Shown: positions 17,236 through 25,250 of the stretch, piece by piece | Numbering within the stretch: the stretch's first letter is position 1 | How the letters are laid out: every line of letters starts with the position of its first letter | NCBI GenBank assembly: GCA_902584215.1 | Contig: CACHYW010000010.1 | Location: 1 to 36,300 of the forward strand | Direction: 5' to 3' | From: an uncultured Pelagibacteraceae bacterium | Lineage (GTDB): Bacteria > Pseudomonadota > Alphaproteobacteria > Pelagibacterales > AG-422-B15 | DNA length: 36,300 nt | Made by a program: the position numbers and the translations under genes | Notes under the pieces: model-generated | The model's input: only the letters and a program-made list of their open reading frames with translations | Database searches by the model: none | What the model was told of the DNA's origin: nothing

Positions 17236-17691
17236 TTACGGATAATTTCTATTCAGAAGCTTATTATATAAATAAGCGAATAAAACCAACATCAAGGCAC
17301 CAACGGCTACTGGAAACAAAACAAAAGATATCCCCTGACCTGTTATAATAACAATAATTGGATTAGCACCTGCTGGTGGATGTATAGTATTCGTAATAAT
17401 CATAATAAAGATTGCTAATCCTACGGCTAATCCCAGTGCTAGAAAATGATCGCCTATTAAATACAAAACGATAACACCTGATAAAGCAGATAATACATGA
17501 CCAAGTAAAATATTAGTTGGTTTTGCTAATCGACTCTCATGCACTGCCATCACTAAAACCATAGAAGCACCGAATGGCGGAATAAGCCAAATTGTACCCT
17601 CAAATGAATTTTCTAAATAAGCTAAAAAACTTATGAAAATTAATGCGCCAAGTGCACTCAATAATGCATTGATTATTTTGTTATTATTCAT
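17236..17691 (-). CDS. HPP family membrane protein
   Basis: The 151-residue protein has four predicted membrane segments and the name-giving motif TNTIHPPAGANP at about residues 100-111, plus the upstream WLIPPFGASMVLV stretch and a KPTNILLGH loop. HPP proteins are four-helix inner-membrane proteins. Some plant and cyanobacterial members are linked to nitrite transport, but the bacterial role is generally unassigned. The start codon is only 2 nt from the ATG of the divergent DUF2177 gene. The stop lies 6 nt from the convergent HTH gene. Confidence 0.88.
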   Translation of the reverse strand: MNNNKIINALLSALGALIFISFLAYLENSFEGTIWLIPPFGASMVLVMAVHESRLAKPTNILLGHVLSALSGVIVLYLIGDHFLALGLAVGLAIFIMIITNTIHPPAGANPIIVIITGQGISFVLFPVAVGALMLVLFAYLYNKLLNRNYP

Positions 17692-17693
17692 TA

Positions 17694-18104
17694 ATGATAA
17701 CTATGATGATTAAGCTATACATTACAACATTTATATATTTTATTATTATTGATTTAATTGGTATTAGTTTATTTGTAAGAAAAGTTTATGAAAAAAACTT
17801 ACCAAAAGATGTCAAATTAGATTTCAATTTGCCAGTTGCATTGATTTTTTATTTTATTTTTGTATTTGGTTTAGTTTATTTTGTCATAGCTCCAAATAAA
17901 GATAATGGTGTTTCATCAATTATAATGCCTTCTATTATTTATGGGCTCGTTACTTATGCAACTTACGCACTAACTGTAAAAGCTGTATTTAATACACTCA
18001 ATACACAAATAATTGTGTTTGATATAATATGGGGAATGTTATTGTGTCTATCAATATCAGTACTCACTATTTATACTGTTTCTAAATTTGAGTTTCTGAA
18101 TTAA
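17694..18104 (+). CDS. DUF2177 family membrane protein
   Basis: The 136-residue, four-helix membrane protein resembles DUF2177: IDLIGISLFVRKVYEKNL at the N terminus, FNLPVALIFYFIFVFGLVYF in the middle and YGLVTYATYALTVKAV in the third helix, followed by FDIIWGMLL. Function is unknown. The annotated ATG is 2 nt from the divergent HPP start; in-frame ATGs at 17703 and 17706 are also possible starts. Its promoter would have to lie inside the HPP coding region. Confidence 0.8.
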   Translation: MITMMIKLYITTFIYFIIIDLIGISLFVRKVYEKNLPKDVKLDFNLPVALIFYFIFVFGLVYFVIAPNKDNGVSSIIMPSIIYGLVTYATYALTVKAVFNTLNTQIIVFDIIWGMLLCLSISVLTIYTVSKFEFLN

Positions 18105-18145
18105 AGATTGTCATATATTTTAATTCTAATAAATTAAAAATTCGT

Positions 18146-18235
18146 GGAGAGGTGGCTGAGTGGTCGAAAGCATCAGTCTTGAAAACTGACGAGGGAGCAA
18201 TTCCTCCGTGGGTTCGAATCCCACCCTCTCCGCCA
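18146..18235 (+). tRNA. tRNA-Ser (anticodon UGA)
   Basis: The acceptor stem GGAGAGG (18146-18152) pairs with CCTCTCC (18225-18231), followed by discriminator G and an encoded CCA. The anticodon loop CTTGAAA gives anticodon TGA, within stem TCAGT/ACTGA. A long class II variable arm (GAGGGAGCAATTCCTC) is diagnostic of tRNA-Ser. The T arm reads GTGGGTTCGAATCCCAC. The gene is complete, 90 nt including CCA, and reads UCA and, by wobble, other UCN codons. Confidence 0.98.
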
Positions 18236-18244
18236 TAAACTTCA

Positions 18245-18261
18245 AATGAATTTGATTCATT
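18245..18261. terminator. Weak AT-rich hairpin after tRNA-Ser
   Basis: AATGAA and TTCATT form a 6-bp stem around TTTGA, between the tRNA 3' end and the stop of the convergent GMC oxidoreductase gene. The following plus-strand sequence is AATAATTATTTAT, only partly U-rich. Its position fits a terminator for either strand, but the stem is weak. Confidence 0.3.
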
Positions 18262-18270
18262 AATAATTAT

Positions 18271-19941
18271 TTATCGCTGCTCAGTCTGATAATTTGGGCT
18301 CTGCCAAGTTTGCAACTCTATGCGAGTTAGAGGTTTAGACCCTAATATTTCATCACTAATTTTTTCAGCGATCATTATTGTAGGCGCGTTTGTATTGCCA
18401 TTTGGAGCAAAAGGCATAATAGAAGCGTCAACAACTCGTAGACTAGTTATGCCATGTACCTTACCTGAATTATCTACTACTGCATATTTGTCTGTTTTTA
18501 AACCCATTCGAGCAGTGCAAGCTAAATGCCATTGGCTAGTCGTATGCAAATTTAGTTTAGCATCAAGGTCAGCATCTGACTTACAATTATCACCAGGAAA
18601 AATTTCTTCACCCTTTAAATCAGAAAATGATGGTTGATCTAATAATTCACGAACTAAATGAATTCCTTTACGCATTAATTCCCTATCACGTTTATCTTTT
18701 AGATAATTAACTAAGATACGAGGTGGATCAGCAGGGTTATTTGAGCGCAATTCAATCTTGCCGCGACTATGCGTACGCATTAAACCGACGTGCACCTGAA
18801 ACGCATGTTCCTTTAAGGGTTGCCATGAATTATTTTCCATCGCAATTGGTGAAATACATAATTGCAGATCTGGATATTCAACTCCTGGTCCAGACCTAAT
18901 ACATGCAACTGAGTCAAAATGATTAGATGCGCACATACCTTCTTTAGTTAAAAGCCATTGAATGCCAGCACCTATGCTATTTAGTCTTTTTGTCTTTGGC
19001 CACAATGTTACCGGCTTTAAACATTTATATTTTATCATAAAATCAGGATGATCCTGAAGGTTTTGCCCAACGCCAGGCATGTCAGCTATAAGATTAATAC
19101 CCATTGATTTCAGATGATCCTTTGGACCAATTCCTGAAAGCATAAGTATATGCGGAGATCCAACCGCACCGGCACAAAGGATGACTTCTTTATTTGATTT
19201 TACATTAAATATTTTATTTTTATTATCTTTAAAACAAACTCCTGTTGCCTTGTTATTTTCAAGATTTAATTTGCACACAAGTGCTTTTGTAATAATGGTT
19301 AAATTTTCTCGATCACGGACTGGGTCAAGATACCCACGAGTTGTACTCCATCTTTCTCCTTTGAATACAGTCCGGTCAAAAATACCAAAACCTTCCTGAC
19401 AATATCCACTGATGTCATCTGTTTCTTTATATCCCGCTTCTTTTCCTGCTTTAATAAAGGCAATGGAAAGAGGATCTTTGGGTACGCTTCTATATACTCT
19501 TAAAGGTCCAGTATCGCCTCTAAAATCATCCCCACCGCCGCTATAGGACTCCATTTTTTTAAAATAAGGCAAGACATCGGCGTAACCCCATCCGTCACAA
19601 CCCATTTGTCTCCAGCCTTCATAGTCCAATGAGTTTCCCCGAATAAAGACCATGCCATTTATTGATGAAGATCCGCCAAGAGTTTTGCCGCGATCATGTT
19701 GCAGCTGTCTCCCTGCAAGTTCAGGTTCTGGTTCGCCTTTAAATGCCCAATTATGCTTTGTACTTTTAAGGTTTAATAAGACTGCACCGGGCATTTTCAA
19801 CGTTATTGATTTATCTTCCCTGCCGGCCTCAAGAAGAAGAACACGGTTTTTTGGATTTTTTGACAATCTATTTGCTAATACACACCCAGCTGAGCCAGCG
19901 CCAACTATGATATAATCATATTCAGTGTCTATATTTTTCAT
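18271..19941 (-). CDS. betA: GMC-family FAD oxidoreductase, choline dehydrogenase-like
   Basis: The 556-residue flavoprotein has the FAD motif VGAGSAGCVLANRL at 13-26, the GMC signature GKTLGGSSSINGMVFIRG, and GSPHILMLSGIGP. It closes with the active-site pair: His in WHLACTARMG, and FAPNGNTNAPTIMIAEK with Asn. The HxxCTxRMG form and NTNAPTIMIAEK match BetA-type enzymes, which oxidise choline towards glycine betaine. No betB, betI or choline transporter is adjacent, so another primary alcohol is possible and the symbol is tentative. The gene is convergent with tRNA-Ser and divergent from an EamA transporter. Confidence 0.85.
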   Translation of the reverse strand: MKNIDTEYDYIIVGAGSAGCVLANRLSKNPKNRVLLLEAGREDKSITLKMPGAVLLNLKSTKHNWAFKGEPEPELAGRQLQHDRGKTLGGSSSINGMVFIRGNSLDYEGWRQMGCDGWGYADVLPYFKKMESYSGGGDDFRGDTGPLRVYRSVPKDPLSIAFIKAGKEAGYKETDDISGYCQEGFGIFDRTVFKGERWSTTRGYLDPVRDRENLTIITKALVCKLNLENNKATGVCFKDNKNKIFNVKSNKEVILCAGAVGSPHILMLSGIGPKDHLKSMGINLIADMPGVGQNLQDHPDFMIKYKCLKPVTLWPKTKRLNSIGAGIQWLLTKEGMCASNHFDSVACIRSGPGVEYPDLQLCISPIAMENNSWQPLKEHAFQVHVGLMRTHSRGKIELRSNNPADPPRILVNYLKDKRDRELMRKGIHLVRELLDQPSFSDLKGEEIFPGDNCKSDADLDAKLNLHTTSQWHLACTARMGLKTDKYAVVDNSGKVHGITSLRVVDASIMPFAPNGNTNAPTIMIAEKISDEILGSKPLTRIELQTWQSPNYQTEQR

Positions 19942-20021
19942 TGCAAATTGGTTTTTTTAGTGTTCATCAATGCTTTTTAACTAGTGCATAGTAAGCTATT
20001 ATTCAAATAAAAATCTACTAA

Positions 20022-20966
20022 ATGAAGGAAAATAATTTTCTTGCAATAACCTATATCATGCTTGGCATGACAGCATTTGCATTGCAGGATACTGTCATAA
20101 GATTGCTTGCTGTTGATATTTCAATTCTACAGGTAATGTTTGCTCGTAGTGTTGTTGCATTAATTCTCTTAACTCTCTTTTTAAAAATTACTAAAAAAGA
20201 GATTATATTAAAAACTGAATTTCCTAAATTATCAATCTTTAGAACAGTAATGTTTATTTTAGCTTTTGTTTTCTATTATATAGGTCTTCATTATTTAACC
20301 TTTGCTGAGGCTACGGCACTATTTTTTACAGCGCCATTTTTCATTACAATATTTTCAGGAATATTTTTGAAAGAAAAGATAGGATTAATAAGGTGGGCAA
20401 TCATTGTTTATGGTTTTATTGGTGTATTGTTCATTGTCTCACCCGACATCAACTCATTCAATATATACATGATCTACCCTATTCTCTGTGCTGCCGGTTA
20501 TTCTGCAAATATGATAATTATTAAGTACACATCTGAAAAAGATAATGTTTATACTCAAACATTACATGTTTATATCGCTACGATAATTATTTGCCCTATA
20601 ATTACATTTTCAGGAATATTTTTAGACTTTGGTAATTCAAATAGTGAAGTTTTAAATTTTCTTTTTAGAAATTGGTTTTTTAACGATCCAAAGTCCTTAT
20701 TTATGATATTTGTGGTGGGAGTGTCTGTAATATTTGGATTTATTTTTCTCTTTAATGCATATAGACATGGACGGCCATATATTATAGCACCTTTTGAATA
20801 TATATTTTTGATATGGGCTGTTATATTGGGTTGGTTGATATGGAGTGAAACAGTAGACCTTAAAACTTGGACTGGGATTGCAATAATTGTTTCTGCTGGA
20901 ATATTTATTTTATATAGAGAAAAAGTAAAAGATCAAAATATTACTACTGATCAACCAATCAGATAA
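20022..20966 (+). CDS. EamA (DMT) family transporter
   Basis: The 314-residue protein has about ten hydrophobic segments in two five-helix repeats. They start at YIMLGMTAFALQDTVIR and at YPILCAAGYSANMIIIKYTS, and each repeat has the EamA ending (EATALFFTAPFFITIFSGIFLKE; PFEYIFLIWAVILGW). Members export metabolites or amino acids across the inner membrane; substrate is not predictable. Its stop abuts the stop of convergent yajQ with no spacer. The divergent BetA-like gene starts 80 nt upstream and may share the promoter region. Confidence 0.88.
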   Translation: MKENNFLAITYIMLGMTAFALQDTVIRLLAVDISILQVMFARSVVALILLTLFLKITKKEIILKTEFPKLSIFRTVMFILAFVFYYIGLHYLTFAEATALFFTAPFFITIFSGIFLKEKIGLIRWAIIVYGFIGVLFIVSPDINSFNIYMIYPILCAAGYSANMIIIKYTSEKDNVYTQTLHVYIATIIICPIITFSGIFLDFGNSNSEVLNFLFRNWFFNDPKSLFMIFVVGVSVIFGFIFLFNAYRHGRPYIIAPFEYIFLIWAVILGWLIWSETVDLKTWTGIAIIVSAGIFILYREKVKDQNITTDQPIR

Positions 20967-21452
20967 TTAATCTCTAAAATTTACAAATTGTAAGGGCAGC
21001 TCTAGTTTCAATTCATTAATCTTAGACATCACATCTTGTAAATTATCTTTCTTAGCGCCACTAATTCTCAATTCATTACCTTGAATTTTTGCTTGAACCT
21101 TTAATTTTGTATCTTTAATCATTTTTGTAATCTTCTTTCCCATTTCTTGATCAATCCCTTCTAGTAAATCGTACTTCAGTCTGATGGTATTTCCTGAGGC
21201 ATTTTCCGAAGATTTAAATTTAACTGCTTTTGGGTCAATTTTTCTTTTTATTAAGTGCGATGTGAGTATTTCTATTACTTGCTTTGCTTTCATATCATCT
21301 TCTGTTAAAAGAGTTACGGTATTGTCTGAACGCTCTAATTTTGAAATGGATCCTTTAAAATCATATCTTTGAGTTATTTCTTTCATTGCATTAGACACTG
21401 CGTTGTCAATTTCTTGCATTTCTAAGCGACTAACGACATCAAAACTTGGCAT
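20967..21452 (-). CDS. yajQ: YajQ family nucleotide / cyclic-di-GMP-binding protein
   Basis: The 161-residue protein starts MPSFDVVSRLEMQEIDNAV and contains QRYDFKGS, DPKAVKFKSSENASGNT and VQAKIQGNELRISGAKKD, all diagnostic of the YajQ (DUF520) family with two ferredoxin-like folds. Family members bind nucleotides, and in Xanthomonas a homologue binds c-di-GMP and affects transcription. The gene begins 2 nt after the alpha-methylacyl-CoA racemase gene at the end of the sdhE-mfd operon. Confidence 0.95.
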   Translation of the reverse strand: MPSFDVVSRLEMQEIDNAVSNAMKEITQRYDFKGSISKLERSDNTVTLLTEDDMKAKQVIEILTSHLIKRKIDPKAVKFKSSENASGNTIRLKYDLLEGIDQEMGKKITKMIKDTKLKVQAKIQGNELRISGAKKDNLQDVMSKINELKLELPLQFVNFRD

Positions 21453-21454
21453 GA

Positions 21455-22585
21455 TTATATAACCTCATCTTCATAAAACTTTTTTATTTCTTCATCACTG
21501 TAGCCAATTTCTCTCATAATATCATTATTATCTTGACCAATTTCAGGTGCCTTTTTGATTTCTGTTTTATCGTCAGAACTAAATCTAGGTGCAGGTGCTG
21601 GCTGAATTACTCCATCCACATCAATAAAGTTGTTTCTATCAATCATATGAGGATGATCTTTAGCTTCATTTATTGACAATACAGGTGCGTAACATACATC
21701 CGAACCCTCAAACAATTCATTCCATTCACTTATGTTTTTAGTTTTAAATATAGATTCTAATTTTTCTTTTAACTTTGGCCATTCGTTCATGTCCAATTGA
21801 TTGCTAAAATCACTCTGAAGTTCTAATTTTTCAATCAGCAGCTGATAAAACTGAGGTTCAAGTGATCCTAGAGATATAAATTTATGATCTTTTGTTTCAT
21901 ATACTTGATAAAATGGAGCTCCCCCATCAAGTAAATTCATCCCTCTCTTGTTAACATCCCAAAGGCCTGATTGCGATAAGCTGTAAAAAATTGACGTAAG
22001 AGTTGAAACACCATCAATCATAGCCGCATCAACTACCTGCCCTTTACCTGTTTTAGAAGCTGATAATAATGCAGCACAAACTCCAAATGCTAAAAACATA
22101 GTGCCCCCGCCATAATCACCAATAAGATTTAAAGGCACTGTTGGTTTCTCAATAACTCCTATTGAATGTAGTGCACCAGCCAGTGCAATGTAATTAATAT
22201 CATGACCAGCAGCTTTGGATAAAGGACCAGTCTGCCCCCAGCCAGTAATCCTGCCGTATACCAATTTAGGATTTATTTTCATACAGTCGTTAGGTCCTAT
22301 ACTTAGTTTTTCAGTAACGCCTGGCCTAAAACCTTCTATTAATGCATCTGCACTTTTAATAAGACTATTAAATATATCGAGTGATTCTTTATTTTTGAGA
22401 TTCAAACTAAAAGATTTTTTATTTCTTCCTGTAATATCATATTTTGGCTTTGTATGAGGTAATGCTGTTTTTTTTCGGTCAATTCTTATGACCTCAGCGC
22501 CTAGATCTGCAAATAACATTCCACATAATGGACCTGGACCTATTCCAGATAATTCAATTATTCTATATCCACTAAGTACACCCAT
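21455..22585 (-). CDS. Alpha-methylacyl-CoA racemase / CoA-transferase family III protein
   Basis: The 376-residue protein opens with the family stretch LSGYRIIELSGIGPGPLCGM. It carries the catalytic His segment GHDINYIALAG and the Asp segment IGDYGGG that distinguish AMACR-type racemases from formyl-CoA transferases. PRFS-like (APRFSS) sequence follows near the end. The enzyme would epimerise 2-methylacyl-CoA esters, for example in branched-lipid or sterol degradation. It lies 8 nt after mfd and 2 nt before yajQ, in one operon with no obvious functional link. Confidence 0.9.
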   Translation of the reverse strand: MGVLSGYRIIELSGIGPGPLCGMLFADLGAEVIRIDRKKTALPHTKPKYDITGRNKKSFSLNLKNKESLDIFNSLIKSADALIEGFRPGVTEKLSIGPNDCMKINPKLVYGRITGWGQTGPLSKAAGHDINYIALAGALHSIGVIEKPTVPLNLIGDYGGGTMFLAFGVCAALLSASKTGKGQVVDAAMIDGVSTLTSIFYSLSQSGLWDVNKRGMNLLDGGAPFYQVYETKDHKFISLGSLEPQFYQLLIEKLELQSDFSNQLDMNEWPKLKEKLESIFKTKNISEWNELFEGSDVCYAPVLSINEAKDHPHMIDRNNFIDVDGVIQPAPAPRFSSDDKTEIKKAPEIGQDNNDIMREIGYSDEEIKKFYEDEVI

Positions 22586-22593
22586 ACCATTGA

Positions 22594-24963
22594 TTATAGC
22601 GAGGCCAATTCTTTTGCAAAGCTAAAAGCTTTATATATTCTCTGTTTATCAGAGATTTTACTAAAATTATAAACAAGTGTTTGGTCAGTTCTTAATTTAA
22701 TATCAAATTTATTAAGATTTATAAAATCTATCAATTTGTCGATATTATCAAATTTATTATTTCTAAATTTAATGGTTAGACCTTTCTTCCCAAGATCAAA
22801 TTTTTCTATACTTAATTGTTTACACAAAATTCTTAATCCAGTGATTTTGAATAAGTGATTAACTTCATTAGGCATTAATCCAAATCTTTCTTCCATTTCT
22901 TTCTTAACTTCAGTCAGTTCACTATTAGTATTTAAATATGCTAATTTTCTATAAAAGAATAATCGTGTATTTAAGTTTGGTATGTATTTTTCAGGAATTA
23001 AAACACTTAAACCTAAATTGAGCTGTGGAGACCAGTCATTGTCAATTGAATCGCTATCATTTTTCAGTTCAATTATTTTGTCTTTTAAAAGACGATGATA
23101 TAACTCTAATCCAATTTCTTTTATATGACCTGATTGTGCGTCACCAATTATATTACCAGAACCTCTCATATCAAGATCATGACTTGCTAAATTAAAGCTA
23201 GACCCCCTGCTATTGAATTTTTTTAGTAAAGAAAGTCTTTTAAATGAATTTTCAGTAATGCCGTTAATATCTTTCACGGTATAATAACAGAAAGCCTCAA
23301 TATTTGACCGGCCAATCCTCCCTCTTAATTGATAAAGTTGTGATAATCCAAACTTATCTGCATTATGAATAATCATAGTATTAGTTTTTTGCAAATCTAA
23401 ACCCGACTCAACAATCGTTGTGCATAACAATAATTGAAATTCATTATTGTAAAAATCAATCATGGTATTCTTAAGTTTTTTGGGCGGCATTTGTCCATGA
23501 GCAATCTTATATTTTAACTCAGGCATTGCCTTTTTTAGAAAATCATCAACTTCTTTCAGTTCTTTAATTCGAGGACATACGTAATAAATTTGTCCATTTC
23601 TATTTAGTTCTTTTTGAATGGCATCTTTAAGATCTTGTTCATTAAAATTTATTACTTCTGTCGCTATTGACTGCCTATTTAAAGGTGCAGTAGAGATAAT
23701 GGATAAATCTCTTAATCCCACCAAAGACATTTGAAGAGTTCTTGGAATCGGTGTTGCGGTAAGGGATAATACGTGAATGTCTGACCGCAAATTCTTAATT
23801 TTTTCTTTTTGAGAGACACCAAAATGCTGCTCTTCATCAATAATAAGCATGCCCAAATTTTTAAATTTAATTTTATTACCTAGTAGTGCATGTGTGCCAA
23901 CAACTATATCAAGCTCGCCATTATTTATTTTTTCTAAAGTTGAACTAGTTTCTGAGGCTGAAACTAATCTTGATAACTGACCTATTTTAATTGGAAAATT
24001 TTTAAATCTTTTAATAAAGTTTTCGTAATGTTGCTGACACAGGAGTGTCGTTGGAACAATGATTGCAACTTGAGCACCATTTAGTGCTACATTGAACGCA
24101 CCTCTAAGTGCAACCTCTGTTTTGCCAAAACCCACATCGCCACATATCAATCGGTCCATAGGAGCACCATGACTTAGATCTGCTAAAATATCTGAAGTAG
24201 CATTAACTTGATCTTCTGTATCTTGGAACTCAAATTCATTTATAAAATTTGAATAGTAAGGTTCTTGTATCCTATATTTTTTTCCTTTTTTTAATGATCT
24301 TTTAGCTGCAATGACTATTAATTCCTCAGCTATTTCCTTAATTTTATTTTTTGCACTAGCCTTTCTAAATTGCCAATGTGAATTACCTAACTTATCAACT
24401 TGCACATACTCATTGTTGCCACCGTATTTACTCAATAATTCTATATTTTCGACAGGAACATAAAGTTTATCATCATTAAAATAATTTAACTCAATACAAT
24501 CATGACTATTCCCAAGAACTTCTAATTTCTTTAAACCTCGAAATTTACCAATTCCATGGTTAGCGTGTACTATTAAGTCATTGTCCTCAAAACTACTTAG
24601 GTCTGATAAAAAAGTGTCGGCTTTAATTGATCTCTTTCCTTGATTAAAAGCAAATTCATTAAATGGCCGAATAACTGCTCTGGTAATTTTTTGTATAGTT
24701 TTTTGAGTCTTTAAATCAAATTCTTCAAACTTATCTATGTCGTTTCCAAATAAATTTATTCTTATTGGTTTTGCAAATTCTGATGGAAAGATATCAATAA
24801 CATCTCCTTTAACAGAAAATTCGCCAGGTTCACGTATTGAACTTACTCTGACATATCCATTGGTAGATAAATAATTGAGTGTTAATTCGTAATCGAATTT
24901 ATTATCTAAATTAATATTTAAGTTTGACAGTTTAGATGGTGTAACTAGTGCTTCTGGTGGCAT
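22594..24963 (-). CDS. mfd: Transcription-repair coupling factor Mfd, domain-reduced (789 aa)
   Basis: Mfd displaces stalled RNA polymerase and recruits UvrA. E. coli Mfd has 1148 residues; this one has 789. It begins where other Mfds already read VPPxxxL, so the first UvrB-like lobe (D1a) is missing. The UvrA-binding region remains (about 38-90), with Lys52, Arg68 and Phe72 at the positions of E. coli R165, R181 and F185. It then jumps near residue 105 to the RNAP-interaction domain (HANHGIGKFRGL, 133-180), losing about 230 residues including D3. The motor is intact: GDVGFGKTE (275), DEEQ (376), TATPIPRTL. The C-terminal TRCF domain is present. The ATG overlaps the sdhE stop, leaving no space for missing N-terminal sequence. 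Confidence 0.93.
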   Translation of the reverse strand: MPPEALVTPSKLSNLNINLDNKFDYELTLNYLSTNGYVRVSSIREPGEFSVKGDVIDIFPSEFAKPIRINLFGNDIDKFEEFDLKTQKTIQKITRAVIRPFNEFAFNQGKRSIKADTFLSDLSSFEDNDLIVHANHGIGKFRGLKKLEVLGNSHDCIELNYFNDDKLYVPVENIELLSKYGGNNEYVQVDKLGNSHWQFRKASAKNKIKEIAEELIVIAAKRSLKKGKKYRIQEPYYSNFINEFEFQDTEDQVNATSDILADLSHGAPMDRLICGDVGFGKTEVALRGAFNVALNGAQVAIIVPTTLLCQQHYENFIKRFKNFPIKIGQLSRLVSASETSSTLEKINNGELDIVVGTHALLGNKIKFKNLGMLIIDEEQHFGVSQKEKIKNLRSDIHVLSLTATPIPRTLQMSLVGLRDLSIISTAPLNRQSIATEVINFNEQDLKDAIQKELNRNGQIYYVCPRIKELKEVDDFLKKAMPELKYKIAHGQMPPKKLKNTMIDFYNNEFQLLLCTTIVESGLDLQKTNTMIIHNADKFGLSQLYQLRGRIGRSNIEAFCYYTVKDINGITENSFKRLSLLKKFNSRGSSFNLASHDLDMRGSGNIIGDAQSGHIKEIGLELYHRLLKDKIIELKNDSDSIDNDWSPQLNLGLSVLIPEKYIPNLNTRLFFYRKLAYLNTNSELTEVKKEMEERFGLMPNEVNHLFKITGLRILCKQLSIEKFDLGKKGLTIKFRNNKFDNIDKLIDFINLNKFDIKLRTDQTLVYNFSKISDKQRIYKAFSFAKELASL

Positions 24964-25220
24964 TACAGTAAAGTATAATCCTTAAGAAGAGTGAATACTC
25001 TATTATTTAAAGACTCTGGAATTTCTTTTTTATTTAATGAATATTGATAAATATCGTTATCATCCATTTCAAGTATTGCTTCAAGCATTACAAGCTCATC
25101 TTCATTAAATAAAGATAGGTACTTATGTGCAAATTTTCCCAAAATAAGATCCATTTCCTTGGATCCACGATGAGTGGACTTGTACAATAGTTTTTTTTGA
25201 AATGTTGATAAATCTTCCAT
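24963..25220 (-). CDS. sdhE: Succinate dehydrogenase assembly factor 2 (SdhE, DUF339)
   Basis: The 85-residue helical protein has the essential RGxxE motif (HRGSKEMD, about residues 18-25) and the following LLLxxF-like segment (LILGKFAHKYL). It also has the ExxxLExIL stretch (LVMLEAILEMDDNDIYQY). SdhE/SDH5 helps attach FAD covalently to the flavoprotein subunits of succinate dehydrogenase and fumarate reductase. It is divergent from recG (30 nt apart) and overlaps mfd by 1 nt, the standard alphaproteobacterial arrangement. Confidence 0.93.
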   Translation of the reverse strand: MEDLSTFQKKLLYKSTHRGSKEMDLILGKFAHKYLSLFNEDELVMLEAILEMDDNDIYQYSLNKKEIPESLNNRVFTLLKDYTLL

Positions 25221-25250
25221 ATTTTTTAATTTATTTGATACATTAGATAT

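Noticed and set aside
18146-18235. tRNA-Ser as an integration site for a genomic island
   Set aside because: No integrase, no duplicated tRNA 3' end and no foreign gene block were seen; the flanking genes look like ordinary chromosomal genes.
24963-25250. Missing N-terminal part of mfd hidden upstream in another frame
   Set aside because: The space upstream is filled by sdhE, which has its RGxxE motif and overlaps the mfd start, then by divergent recG.
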